Part shown: positions 19,097 through 30,100 of the stretch, one piece after another | Numbering within the stretch: position 1 is the first letter of the stretch | Layout: every line of letters starts with the position of its first letter | NCBI RefSeq assembly: GCF_015352455.1 | Contig: NZ_JADKPN010000013.1 | Span: 1-64,000, forward strand | Reading direction: 5' to 3' | DNA: 64,000 nt | Origin: Nocardioides islandensis | Lineage (GTDB): Bacteria; Actinomycetota; Actinomycetes; Propionibacteriales; Nocardioidaceae | Position numbers and translations under genes: made by a program | Notes under the pieces: model-generated | The model's input: the letters and a program-made list of their open reading frames with translations, nothing else | Database searches by the model: none | Told to the model about the DNA's origin: nothing

Positions 19097-19823
19097 CCAG
19101 CACCAGGTCCACGAACTGCTGCGCGAGGTCGGCGTCGGCGGCGTCCTTCAACGCGACGACGGGATAGGTGTTCACGGCCTCCGACGACTCGGGGAAGGTC
19201 ACGCCCTCCACGTCGTCACCGGCCGCCTCGACGTCGGTGACGTAGACGACCCCGGCGTCGGCCTCGCCGGAGGTGACCTTGGCGAGCACGTCGGTCACCG
19301 ACTGCTCCTCGCTGACGGGGGAGAGCGCGACGCCGGTGGCCGCCTCGACCTTCTGGGTGGCGGAGCCGCACGGCACCTCCGGCGCGCACACGACGACGTT
19401 CACGTCGCTCTTCGCCAGGTCGGCGAAGGACGCGATGCCGGCCGGGTTTCCCGGAGGTACCGCGATCTCGAGGGTGTTGGACGCGAAGCTCTGCGGGTCG
19501 CCGGCCTGGAGGCCGGCGGCGGTCAGCTTGTCCATATTCGCGGTGTCCGCGGAGGCGAACACGTCGGCCGGGGCTCCCTCCTGGATCTGCGCGACCAGGT
19601 CGGAGGAGCCGCCGAAGGAGAACTCGACCGTGACCCCGTCGTGCTCCTTCTCGAACTCCTCGCCGATCTGCTGGAAGGTCGTGGTCAACGACGCGGCGGC
19701 GTACACGGTCAACGTGGTCCCACCCGCGGAGCCCGGCCCGGTGCTGCCGTCGTCACCGCACGCCGTCGCGGTGGCTGCGAGGAACACGGCGGCGGCGGCG
19801 AGCAGGGAGAGACGTCGGGCCAT
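19047..19823 (-). CDS. modA: Molybdate-binding lipoprotein
   Basis: A 258-residue periplasmic-type binding protein. It starts with a lipoprotein signal peptide (MARRLSLLAAAAVFLAATAT followed by AC, lipid Cys22, a loose lipobox) and a Gly/Ser linker. The mature part shows TLTVYAAASLTTTFQQIGEEF and VEFSFGGSSDLVAQIQEGAPADVFASAD, the ModA-type oxyanion-binding signature. It delivers molybdate to ModBC at the outer face of the membrane. The gene follows the TOBE regulator by 45 bases that contain a palindrome and a -10 box. Confidence 0.92.
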   Translation of the reverse strand: MARRLSLLAAAAVFLAATATACGDDGSTGPGSAGGTTLTVYAAASLTTTFQQIGEEFEKEHDGVTVEFSFGGSSDLVAQIQEGAPADVFASADTANMDKLTAAGLQAGDPQSFASNTLEIAVPPGNPAGIASFADLAKSDVNVVVCAPEVPCGSATQKVEAATGVALSPVSEEQSVTDVLAKVTSGEADAGVVYVTDVEAAGDDVEGVTFPESSEAVNTYPVVALKDAADADLAQQFVDLVLGDTGRRILEEAGFAQP

Positions 19824-19841
19824 GCGCGCATCGAATCACAA

Positions 19842-19858
19842 AGCCTAGGTAGTACCTA
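19842..19858 (-). promoter_or_regulatory. modA promoter with palindromic operator
   Basis: A perfect palindrome TAGGTA-G-TACCTA lies at 19846-19858. On the minus strand it is followed at once by a -10-like TAGGCT (19847-19842), leaving an 18-base gap to the modA ATG. A repressor bound here would block the promoter. The likely protein is the TOBE/helix-turn-helix regulator encoded just upstream; this pairing is inference. Confidence 0.6.
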
Positions 19859-19868
19859 TGCAGGGGTC

Positions 19869-20243
19869 TCACACCTCGACGATGACGTTGGTGGACTTCA
19901 CGATCGCCGTAGCGTGCTTGCCGACCTCGAGGCCGAGCTCGTCGGCCGCCTCCCGGCTCATCAGGGAGACCACGCGGAACTCACCGCACACCATCTCGAC
20001 CTGGGCCATCACCCGGTCGCGGGTGATGCCGACGACGACGCCGTGGAAGCGGTTGCGGGCGCTGGAGACGCGGTCCGGGCCGCTGACCGACGCGGTGAGG
20101 GCGGCCAGCTTGTCGGCGCGCAGCACCCGCTGGTTGCCGCGCCGCTCGAACTGGACGCGGCCGTCTGCCTCCCAGCGACGCAGGGTGTCGACGCTGACGC
20201 CGACGGCCTGGGCGACCTCGCCGATCCGCAGATAGTCCGCCAC
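19869..20243 (-). CDS. Helix-turn-helix/TOBE molybdate-responsive regulator
   Basis: The 124-residue protein joins a MerR/excisionase-like DNA-binding helix-turn-helix (YLRIGEVAQAVGVSVDTLRR, residues 4-23, then WEADGRV) to a single TOBE/MOP oxyanion-binding domain (SARNRFHGVVVGITRDRVMA to AIVKSTNVIVEV). This small architecture occurs next to mod operons in actinobacteria and can replace ModE. It probably represses modABC when molybdate is plentiful, through the palindrome at 19846-19858. The start is GTG with a TAGGAT -10 box six bases before it (plus-strand 20250-20255), so the message is leaderless. Confidence 0.85.
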   Translation of the reverse strand: MADYLRIGEVAQAVGVSVDTLRRWEADGRVQFERRGNQRVLRADKLAALTASVSGPDRVSSARNRFHGVVVGITRDRVMAQVEMVCGEFRVVSLMSREAADELGLEVGKHATAIVKSTNVIVEV

Positions 20244-20385
20244 GAGGGGATCCTAGGGCTCGCGCACAGCGTCGCCCGCGTCACACCACGGGTGACCGCG
20301 TGGATATTGTCGGACCCGGCCGCACAGCGCAGTGCTGCTGCCGGCGCCGGGCACGGCGTACGGCCGACGACCCAGGAGCGATCAG

Positions 20386-21510
20386 GTGAAGGTCGGAGTC
20401 CCCAAGGAAGTCAAGAACCACGAGTACCGCGTGGCCATCACGCCCATCGGCGTGCACGAGCTGGTCGCCCACGGTCACGAGGTGTTCATCCAGGCGAGCG
20501 CGGGGGTCGGGTCCTCCATCAGCGACGACGAGTACGTCGGGGCGGGCGCCACGATCGTGCCGGCGGCGGAGGACGCCTGGGGCACCGACGGCGGCATCGA
20601 CATGGTGCTCAAGGTCAAGGAGCCGGTCGCCGAGGAGTACGGCCGGATGCGGGAGGGCCTCACGCTCTTCACCTACCTGCACCTGGCGGCCGACAAGCCG
20701 CTCACCGAGGAGCTGATCAACCGCAAGGTCACCGGCATCGCCTACGAGACCGTGCAGCTGCCGTCCGGCGGGCTGCCGCTGCTGTACCCGATGTCCGAGG
20801 TCGCGGGCTGCCTCGCGCCCCAGGTCGGCGCGTACTCGCTGATGAAGGCCCAGGGCGGCCGCGGCGTGCTGATGGGCGGCGTCGGCGGTGTCGCCAACGC
20901 CAAGGTCGTGATCATCGGCGCCGGCGTCTCCGGCCAGAACGCCGCCAACATCGCGCTCGGCATGGGCGCCGACGTGACCCTGCTCGACACCGACCTCGAC
21001 AAGCTGCGGATGTCGTTCTGGCGCTACAACAACCGCGTGCACGGGCTGGCGTCGTCGCGACTGGCGATCGAGCAGCAGGTGATGGAGGCCGACATGGTGA
21101 TCGGCGCGGTGCTGATCCCGGGCGCGGCCGCGCCGAAGCTCGTCTCGAACGACCTGGTGTCGCGGATGAAGCCGGGCTCGGTGCTCGTCGACATCGCGGT
21201 GGACCAGGGCGGCTGCTTCGAGGACACCCACGCGACCACGCACGCCGACCCGACGTACCCGGTCCACAACTCGATCTTCTACTGCGTCGCGAACATGCCG
21301 GGCGCGGTGCCGAACACCTCGACCTACGCCCTGACCAACGCGACGATGCCGTACGCCGTCGCGCTGGCCGACAAGGGCTGGCAGGACGCCTGCAGGGCCG
21401 ACCGGTCGCTGGCTCTCGGGCTCAACACGCACGCCGGGCAGCTCACGAACGGCCCGGTGGGCGAGGCGGTGGGCATCGAGGCCGTCGACCTGGCCGAAGC
21501 GATCGGCTGA
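20386..21510 (+). CDS. ald: Alanine dehydrogenase
   Basis: The 374-residue enzyme reversibly converts L-alanine to pyruvate and ammonia with NAD. The N-terminus MKVGVPKEVKNHEYRVAITP is diagnostic, the NAD-binding loop is VVIIGAGVSGQNAANIALGM, and the catalytic Lys and His regions appear in LKVKEP and FTYLHLAADK. The start GTG at 20386 has AGGAG upstream at 20374-20378. It is divergent from the TOBE regulator, with 142 bases between. Length matches the family. Confidence 0.95.
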   Translation: MKVGVPKEVKNHEYRVAITPIGVHELVAHGHEVFIQASAGVGSSISDDEYVGAGATIVPAAEDAWGTDGGIDMVLKVKEPVAEEYGRMREGLTLFTYLHLAADKPLTEELINRKVTGIAYETVQLPSGGLPLLYPMSEVAGCLAPQVGAYSLMKAQGGRGVLMGGVGGVANAKVVIIGAGVSGQNAANIALGMGADVTLLDTDLDKLRMSFWRYNNRVHGLASSRLAIEQQVMEADMVIGAVLIPGAAAPKLVSNDLVSRMKPGSVLVDIAVDQGGCFEDTHATTHADPTYPVHNSIFYCVANMPGAVPNTSTYALTNATMPYAVALADKGWQDACRADRSLALGLNTHAGQLTNGPVGEAVGIEAVDLAEAIG

Positions 21511-21516
21511 GCGCGC

Positions 21517-22437
21517 TTGGCTGAGCCGGGGCCGGCCGTCAGGACCTACCTCGACCACCTGACGGTCGAGCGCGGGCTGGCGGCCAACACCCTGACGTCG
21601 TACCGGCGTGACCTGCGTCGGTACGTCGGGTACCTCGGGTCGCTGGACATCTCGTCGCTCGACGAGGTGACCGAGGCGACGGTCACCGACTTCCTGGTGG
21701 CGCTGCGCGAGGGTGACGCGGACCACCCGCCGCTGGGCTCGACCTCTGCGGCGCGCACGGTGGTCGCCGTACGCGGGTTCCACAAGTTCGCGGTGGCCGA
21801 CGGGCTCGCTGCCGCCGACCCGGCTGCCGGGGTCAAGCCCCCGTCGCCGGCGAAGCGGCTCCCCAAGGCGCTGCCGCTGGCGGACGTGGAGGCGATCCTG
21901 TCGGCCGCGGGTTCGGCGGGTACGGCGCTGGCGATGCGGGACCGGGCGCTGCTGGAGGTGCTGTACGGGACGGGTGCGCGCATCTCCGAGGCCGTCGGGC
22001 TCGACGTCGACGACCTCGACACCGTCGACCGGACCGTGCTGCTGCGGGGCAAGGGCGGCAAGGAGCGGATCGTGCCGGTCGGGTCGTACGCCTCGGCCGC
22101 GGTCGCCGACTACCTGACCGCGTCGCGGCCGACCCTGGTCGCGGCCGGTCGTGGCACCCCCGCCCTCTTCCTCAACGCGCGTGGGGGCCGGCTCTCGCGG
22201 CAGAGCGCCTGGACGGTGCTGGTGCGAGCCGCCGAGCGCGCCGGCGTCACCACCGACGTCTCGCCGCACACCCTGCGCCACTCCTTCGCCACCCACCTCC
22301 TCGACGGCGGCGCCGACGTCCGCGTCGTCCAGGAGCTTCTCGGCCACGCGTCGGTCACCACGACCCAGGTCTACACGCTCGTCACCGTGGACAACCTGCG
22401 CGAGGTGTTCGCGACGGCGCATCCTCGGGCACGGTAG
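21517..22437 (+). CDS. xerD: Site-specific tyrosine recombinase XerD
   Basis: XerD resolves chromosome dimers at dif with XerC. The 306-residue protein has the SAM-like N-terminal domain (RTYLDHLTVERGLAANTLTS) and the catalytic set Arg near 155 (YGTGARISEAV), His-x-x-Arg near 250 (SPHTLRHSFATHL) and His/Tyr near 275-285 (LGHASVTTTQVYT). Length and the syntenic position (Rv1701) mark it as the housekeeping enzyme, not a phage integrase. The start TTG lies six bases after the ald stop, without a clear Shine-Dalgarno. Confidence 0.93.
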   Translation: MAEPGPAVRTYLDHLTVERGLAANTLTSYRRDLRRYVGYLGSLDISSLDEVTEATVTDFLVALREGDADHPPLGSTSAARTVVAVRGFHKFAVADGLAAADPAAGVKPPSPAKRLPKALPLADVEAILSAAGSAGTALAMRDRALLEVLYGTGARISEAVGLDVDDLDTVDRTVLLRGKGGKERIVPVGSYASAAVADYLTASRPTLVAAGRGTPALFLNARGGRLSRQSAWTVLVRAAERAGVTTDVSPHTLRHSFATHLLDGGADVRVVQELLGHASVTTTQVYTLVTVDNLREVFATAHPRAR

Positions 22438-22448
22438 GTGGGGTCTGT

Positions 22449-22536
22449 GGTGCCGGAAATCACGCGATCGCGCGGAAATGGCAGATCTCGGGCGGCAGAC
22501 GTTGCCATTTCCGCGCGATCGCGCTGAAACTGGCAC
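22449..22536. repeat. Large inverted repeat between convergent genes (terminator or REP-like)
   Basis: Two 21-base arms at 22463-22483 and 22503-22523 are perfect complements, around a 19-base loop. Each contains CGCGATCGCG. Farther out GGTGCC and GGCACC (22449-22454 and 22531-22536) also pair, with mismatches between. It lies between the convergent xerD and acyl-CoA synthetase genes and so could serve as a bidirectional terminator, or be a dispersed intergenic element. Confidence 0.75.
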
Positions 22537-22554
22537 CCCAGCCCAACTCGGCCG

Positions 22555-24207
<1,653 letters not shown>

Positions 24208-24228
24208 GCGTCGAGCATGCCTCGCGCC

Positions 24229-24341
24229 GCGCCGCTGGTCGAGGAAGGACGAAGTCCTGTCACGAGACCCGGCGAGACGGAGGCGTGCCTCTCGCCGGGT
24301 CTCGTGACGGTTGCCAGGGCAACCTCCTCGACCAGCGGCGC
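24229..24341. repeat. Paired REP-like element (two 41-base units in inverted order)
   Basis: Outer arms of 17 bases (24229-24245 and 24325-24341) and inner arms of 18 bases (24260-24277 and 24290-24307) are perfect inverted repeats. Each half also holds its own small hairpin: AGGACGAAGTCCT at 24245-24257 on the left and GGTTGCCAGGGCAACC at 24309-24324 on the right. A third related copy lies inside the gene at 40653. It separates the divergent acyl-CoA synthetase and helicase genes. Confidence 0.8.
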
Positions 24342-24364
24342 GGGCCTCCGGACACAATGGCCCG

Positions 24365-27025
24365 ATGCCCGTGCCCCGCCTCACCGTCCCGGAGGAGCAC
24401 GACGCCGACACCCTGTACCTCACGCTCGCCGAGTGGGCGGGGGAGCAGGGGCTGACGTTCTACCCGCACCAGGACGAGGCGCTGCTCGAGCTGCTCTCGG
24501 GTCACCACGTGGTGCTGGCGACGCCGACGGGGTCGGGCAAGTCGCTGGTCGCGACCGGCGCGCACCTGGCCGCGCTGGCCACCGACCGCGTCTCCTTCTA
24601 CACCGCACCGATCAAGGCGCTGGTGAGCGAGAAGTTCTTCGCGCTCTGCGAGGCGTTCGGCGCCGACGACGTCGGCATGCTGACCGGCGACGCCTCGGTG
24701 AACCCGGGCGCACCGATCATCGCCTGCACCGCCGAGGTGCTGGCGAACATCGCGCTGCGCGAAGGATCCCGCGCCGACGTCGGGCTGGTCGTGATGGACG
24801 AGTTCCACTACTACGGCGAGCCCGACCGCGGCTGGGCCTGGCAGGTGCCGCTCCTGGAGCTGCCCCAGGCGCAGTTCCTGCTGATGTCGGCGACCCTCGG
24901 CGACATGTCGGAGATCGCGGCCGACCTCACCCGGCGTACCGGCCTGGAGACCGCGGTCGTCGCCGACGCGGAGCGGCCGGTGCCGCTGAGCTTCAGCTGG
25001 TCGCTCGAGTCGCTCGACGACACCGTGGCCGAGCTGGTGTCGAGCGGGCAGGCACCGGCGTACGTCGTGCACTTCACGCAGGCGGCCGCGGTCGAGCACG
25101 CCACCCGGTTGCTGGGTGGGGGCCTGGACAAGCTCGACCAGCACGGGAGGTCCGGCCGCGAGCGCAAGGACGCGATCACCGACAAGATCGGGGCGTTCCG
25201 GTTCGGGCGGGGGTTCGGGCAGACCCTGCAGAAGCTGGTGAAGGCCGGCATCGGGGTGCACCACGCGGGGATGCTGCCGAAGTACCGGCGCCTGGTGGAG
25301 ACCCTGGCGCAGGCCGGGCTGCTCACCGTCATCTGCGGCACCGACACGCTCGGCGTCGGCATCAACGTGCCGATCCGCACGGTGCTCTTCACCGGGCTCG
25401 CCAAGTTCGACGGCAACCGGCAGCGGGTGCTGCGGACGCGGGAGTTCCTGCAGATCGCCGGGCGGGCCGGACGGGCAGGGTACGACACGTCCGGGTACGT
25501 CGTCGTCCAGGCGCCCGAGCACGTCATCGAGAACGCCAAGGCCAAGGCGAAGGCGGACGCCAAGAACGCCGCACTCCGGGAGCACCAGAAGGCCAAGAAG
25601 AGCTCCAAGGCGCAGCTGAAGAAGCCGCCCGAGGGCACCGTGGTGTGGACCGAGCAGACCTTCGACAAGCTGGTCGCGGGGGAGCCCGAGCGACTGGCCT
25701 CGCGGATGAAGGTCGACAACGCGATGCTGGTCAACGTCCTGTCCCGGCCCGAGGACGCGTTCCCGGTGATGCGCCGGCTGCTGATGGACAACCACGAGCC
25801 ACGCCGCCAGCAGCTCCGGCACGCGCGGCGGGCGCTCCGGCTGACCCGGTCCCTGGTGCGCTCGGGCACCGTCACGCGGCTCGACGAGCCGGACCAGCAC
25901 GGCCGGCGCTACGTCCTGACCGTCGACCTGCCCGAGGACTTCGCCCTCAACCAGCCGCTGGCGCACTTCGCCCTGGCCGCGTTCGACGTCCTCGACCCGG
26001 AGTCCCCGACGTACACCCTCGACGTCGTCAGCGTCGTCGAGTCGGTCCTCGAGGCGCCGCGTCAGATCCTCTTCGCCCAGCAGCACGCGGCGCGTGGCGA
26101 GGCGATCGCGGAGATGAAGGCCGACGGGATTGAGTACGAGGAGCGGATGGCGCTCCTCGAGGAGGTCACCTGGCCGCAGCCGCTGGCCGAGCTGCTCGAG
26201 GCGACGTACGCGATGTACCGCCAGTCCCACCCGTGGCTCCCCGAGGACGCCCTCGGCCCCAAGTCCGTGCTCCGCGAGATGTGGGAGCAGGCGATGGGGT
26301 TCACCGACTTCGTCCGCCGCTACGAGCTGGCCCGCTCCGAGGGGCTGGTGCTGCGGTACCTCAGCGACGCCTACCGCACCATCCGGCAGACCGTCCCCGA
26401 CGTGCACCGCACCCCCGAGCTGGAGACGATCGTGGACTGGCTGGGGGAGACGATCCGGCAGACCGACTCCTCGCTCATCGACGAGTGGGAGGCGCTCAGC
26501 CACCCGGACGACGCCCTGGCCCACCGCCTGTTCGCGGGCGACGAGCCGCTGCCCCCACCGCGCCCGCTGTCGGCCCAGGAGCGGGTGCTCGAGGTGATGG
26601 TGCGCAACGCCATGTTCGCCCGCGTCGCGGCCTGTGCGCGCGACGACCTCGACGCGCTGATGCGACTCGAGCGTGCGGCGGCCGACGCGGTCGAGCCCGC
26701 GCGCGAGGTGGTGATGACCCGCAGCCGCTGGGACCAGGCGCTCGAGGAGTACTACGCCCAGCACGACACGATCGCGACCGACGCGGACGCCCGCGGCCCG
26801 TCGTACTTCTGGCTGGGCGCTCCCGGGAAAGGTGAGCCGGCGGGCGCCGAGGAGGGTACCTCGTCCCGGGTGCGGAAGGTACGTCAGACGCTGGCCGACC
26901 CCGCCGGCGACCGCGACTGGGTGATCGAGGCGACCGTGGACCTCGACGCCACGGACGCCGCCGGCGAGCTGGTGATGGCGGCGACGGCACTGCGCTGCCT
27001 GTCCGATGGGCGAACCGGCGGGTAG
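24365..27025 (+). CDS. DEAD/DEAH-box helicase with DUF3516 C-terminal domain
   Basis: An 886-residue superfamily 2 helicase. Motifs in order: Walker A LATPTGSGKS near residue 55, Ib YTAPIKALVSEKF, motif II VMDEFHYYG (DEFH rather than DEAD), III LMSATLGDMSEI, V DTLGVGINVPIRTVLF and VI QIAGRAGRAGYD. A Lys/Ala-rich linker (AKAKADAKNAALREHQKAKK) leads to the large C-terminal DUF3516 region. Such proteins are common in actinobacteria and resemble Ski2-like RNA helicases; the substrate is unknown. The ATG follows a CACAAT -10-like box by six bases, which suggests a leaderless message. Confidence 0.88.
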   Translation: MPVPRLTVPEEHDADTLYLTLAEWAGEQGLTFYPHQDEALLELLSGHHVVLATPTGSGKSLVATGAHLAALATDRVSFYTAPIKALVSEKFFALCEAFGADDVGMLTGDASVNPGAPIIACTAEVLANIALREGSRADVGLVVMDEFHYYGEPDRGWAWQVPLLELPQAQFLLMSATLGDMSEIAADLTRRTGLETAVVADAERPVPLSFSWSLESLDDTVAELVSSGQAPAYVVHFTQAAAVEHATRLLGGGLDKLDQHGRSGRERKDAITDKIGAFRFGRGFGQTLQKLVKAGIGVHHAGMLPKYRRLVETLAQAGLLTVICGTDTLGVGINVPIRTVLFTGLAKFDGNRQRVLRTREFLQIAGRAGRAGYDTSGYVVVQAPEHVIENAKAKAKADAKNAALREHQKAKKSSKAQLKKPPEGTVVWTEQTFDKLVAGEPERLASRMKVDNAMLVNVLSRPEDAFPVMRRLLMDNHEPRRQQLRHARRALRLTRSLVRSGTVTRLDEPDQHGRRYVLTVDLPEDFALNQPLAHFALAAFDVLDPESPTYTLDVVSVVESVLEAPRQILFAQQHAARGEAIAEMKADGIEYEERMALLEEVTWPQPLAELLEATYAMYRQSHPWLPEDALGPKSVLREMWEQAMGFTDFVRRYELARSEGLVLRYLSDAYRTIRQTVPDVHRTPELETIVDWLGETIRQTDSSLIDEWEALSHPDDALAHRLFAGDEPLPPPRPLSAQERVLEVMVRNAMFARVAACARDDLDALMRLERAAADAVEPAREVVMTRSRWDQALEEYYAQHDTIATDADARGPSYFWLGAPGKGEPAGAEEGTSSRVRKVRQTLADPAGDRDWVIEATVDLDATDAAGELVMAATALRCLSDGRTGG

Positions 27026-27190
27026 CCCGAAGGGGCCAGTTCAGACCACCCGTTGGAGTCAGTTCCGCGGATCTGTGAACAGGACGCCACCCGAGTCCCT
27101 AGCGTAAAGCGACGGTCCATACCAGGTGCCGTCGCCACCGGCCCCTCCGGTGGCTGTCCGAAGCTTTGCCCTGAGACCCCCGGGGGCCAG
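27026..27190 (+). promoter_or_regulatory. Upstream region of the cvn operon
   Basis: The 165-base gap contains a good extended -10-like TAGCGT at 27100-27105 but no convincing -35 at the usual distance. This would give a leader of about 80 bases before the ATG at 27191, and only a G-rich stretch (CGGGGGCC) precedes that ATG. Confidence 0.35.
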
Positions 27191-30100
27191 ATGTTCTCCA
27201 AGCGTCGCACCGATGCGGCCTCCCCCAAGGCTGCCCAGAAGGTCGTGCAGAAGAGCCAGAAGAGCGGCCAGACGTCGTTCGGCCAGGTCGGCCAGAACGC
27301 GCAGCGCTCGGTGCTGTCGGCCGCCGGCACCGCGGCTCCCTCGGGCAAGCGGGACAGCAAGGCGGCCAAGGCCGCCGAGCGGGACCGCCGCGACCAGGCC
27401 AAGAAGCTCAAGCAGGCCCAGAAGCAGGCCCAGAAGCAGGCCCAGAAGGACGGGGCGCGCGCCGAGCGCACGGCCCAGAAGTCCGGCGCGGGTACGCCGG
27501 AGCAGGGCCAGGGCGGCCGGCGCTTCGCGCTGCTGCGGGGCGCCAAGGGCGCCGCGGACGAGGTGACGATCGGCTCGGGCAAGCCGGGCGGGCCGTCGCC
27601 GAAGGTCGACAAGCACGTGTGGGCGCCGGGCGAGAAGCCCTCGCCGCTGAACGTCTCCGAGTGGTCGCTGCGCCGCAAGGTCGCCCTCGTCCTCACCGTG
27701 CCCTTCCTGCTCGCCGCCGTCTTCGGCGGCCTGCGCGTGCGCACCGAGATGGCGCAGGCCGACAACTACGCCGCCACCGCCTCGCAGGTGAAGGTCCTCG
27801 GCCCCGCGGTCGAGTACCTCGCCGCCGCCGAGCGGGCCGCCGTCGTGGCCCGGGCCAACGGCATCAACAACGACAAGCTGGACGCCGCCCAGAAGGAGGT
27901 CGTGGACGCGGGCACCAAGCTCGTCGAGGCCCGCGACGCGGCCGCGCTGACGCCGACCCAGCTGCGGCAGGTCAACGACGTGATCTCGCTCAGCGAGCAG
28001 ATGCGCAACGGCATGGCCTACGTCAGCCTCACCTCGATGACCTCGCAGGTCCGCCAGCTCGAGCGCGGAGTCACCCAGGTCATCTCCACCATCGTCGACG
28101 ACCAGATCGACCCCGAGCCGTCGCTGCTGGTGCTCGCCCAGGCCCTGGACGGCCGGCTCTCGCTGTCGCTCCAGGCGATCCAGGTCGCCAACGCCAAGAC
28201 GACGCCGCCCAACCCGGTCGAGCTGTACTCCGAGTTCGGTGTCGAGCTCGCCTCCATCGACCGGCTCGCGATCTCCCTCGGCCAGACCGACTCCCGCGTG
28301 CTCGCGATCCGCCAGGCCAACGCCCAGCGGCTGGTGAACGCCCGTGGCGGCAACATGAAGGTCACCGACACCGGCTACGAGGCGTACGACGTCCTCATCG
28401 ACGACCTGCTGACGCAGATCGACAAGAACCTGGCCAGCCAGACCCGCAACGCCAAGGTCCTCACCTGGGTCGACTCGCTCATCATCGGCCTGGCCCTGCT
28501 GGCCGCGCTGATCCTGGCCCTGATGGTCTCCCGCCTGCTGCTGAACCCCATCCGCCGCGTGCGCGCCGGCGCCCTCGAGGTCGCCCACGAGCGGCTGCCC
28601 GAGGCGGTCCGCCGCATCCGGTCCGGTGAGGACCCGGGTGAGATCGAGCCGATCGGCGTCACCACGCACGAGGAGACCGGCCAGCTGGCCCGGGCCGTGG
28701 ACGACCTGCACCGCCAGGCGGTCCTGCTGGCCTCCGGTGAGGCCGCCCTCCGTACCCAGGTCGGCGACATGTTCGTCACCCTGTCGCGCCGCAACACCTC
28801 GCTGATCAACCAGCAGCTCGGCCTGATCGAGACGCTGGAGAGCGACGAGGAGGACCCGCAGCGCCTGGAGAGCCTCTTCCGGCTCGACCACCTCGCCGCG
28901 CGGATGCGCCGCAACGCGGAGAGCCTGGTCATCCTGTCGGGCGCGCCCACCCGCGCGACCGAGCAGGAGGACCTGTCGCTCACCGACGTGCTCCAGGCCG
29001 CCATCGCGGGTGTCCAGGACTACCGCCGGGTGCAGCTCGACGCCGCGCCCGCGCAGCGGGTCACCGGCGAGGCCGCCGCGGACGTCGTCCACCTGCTCGC
29101 CGAGCTGGTCGACAACGCCCTGTCGTACTCCCCGCCGAGCTCGACGGTCCTCGTGACGTCGTCGTTCACCCGTGGCGGCGTGATCGTGCAGGTCACCGAC
29201 GCCGGCCTGGGCATCGCCGACGACGCGCTCGGCGAGCTCAACGAGAAGCTGCGCTCCGGTGGCGAGGTCACGCCCGACACCGCACGTCGCATGGGCCTGT
29301 TCGTGGTCAGCCGCCTCGCGCTGCGGCACGGCCTCCAGGTCTCCCTGGACCAGAACGACCGGATGGGCATCACGGCCACGGTCTTCCTGCCGACCAGCGT
29401 GCTCAGCGACACCGCGCGCCTCGAGGCCGGTTCCACCGGTGGGGCGCAGGTCATCGAGCTGGGTGCCGCTCCGTCGTACGCCGACGTCGAGGACCGCGAG
29501 CCTGCCGAGGTCTACGCGTTCGGCGAGCCGGCCACCGCGGACGTGCCCCCGGAGCCCGAGCCGGAGCCCGAGGAGTACGACCCGATCACCGCGGCCATCA
29601 ACGCCTACGGCCTGCCGCAGCGCCGTCCCGGCGCCTCCGGCGCCGGCAGCGCGGGGTCCCCGCAGTCGATGGGCGGCGGCTTCTTCGACCGGGTCGAGCC
29701 GGACGCCGAGGTGCCCGCCATCGAGTCGCCGGTCGCCGAGATGCACGTGGACGGCGACGACGTCGTCGACGCGGTGCTGGCCGAGGACGAGCACGCGGCT
29801 GTGACGGACGGGTCCGAGGTGCCGACGCTCACCGTGGTGGGCGACGACGCGCACGAGGAGGAGGTGCGCGCGCCGATCGCCCTCGGCCCGTCCGACCCTG
29901 TCGAGGAGCCTGTCGAGGAGCCTGTCGAGGAGCCCGTCGAGGAGCCCGTCGAGGAGCCCGTCGAGGAGCAGGTGGCTGAGGTCGCCGAGGTGCCCGTCGA
30001 GGAGCCCGTCGACGAGCCGGTGGCCGAGGACGAGCCCGTCGAGGAGCAGGTGGCCGAGGTCGTCGAGGAGGTCGTCGAGGAGCCCGTCGAGGAGCCCGTC

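Noticed and set aside
21517..22437. Tyrosine recombinase as a sign of a mobile element
   Set aside because: It is the syntenic housekeeping XerD; no att sites, phage genes or composition shift nearby.
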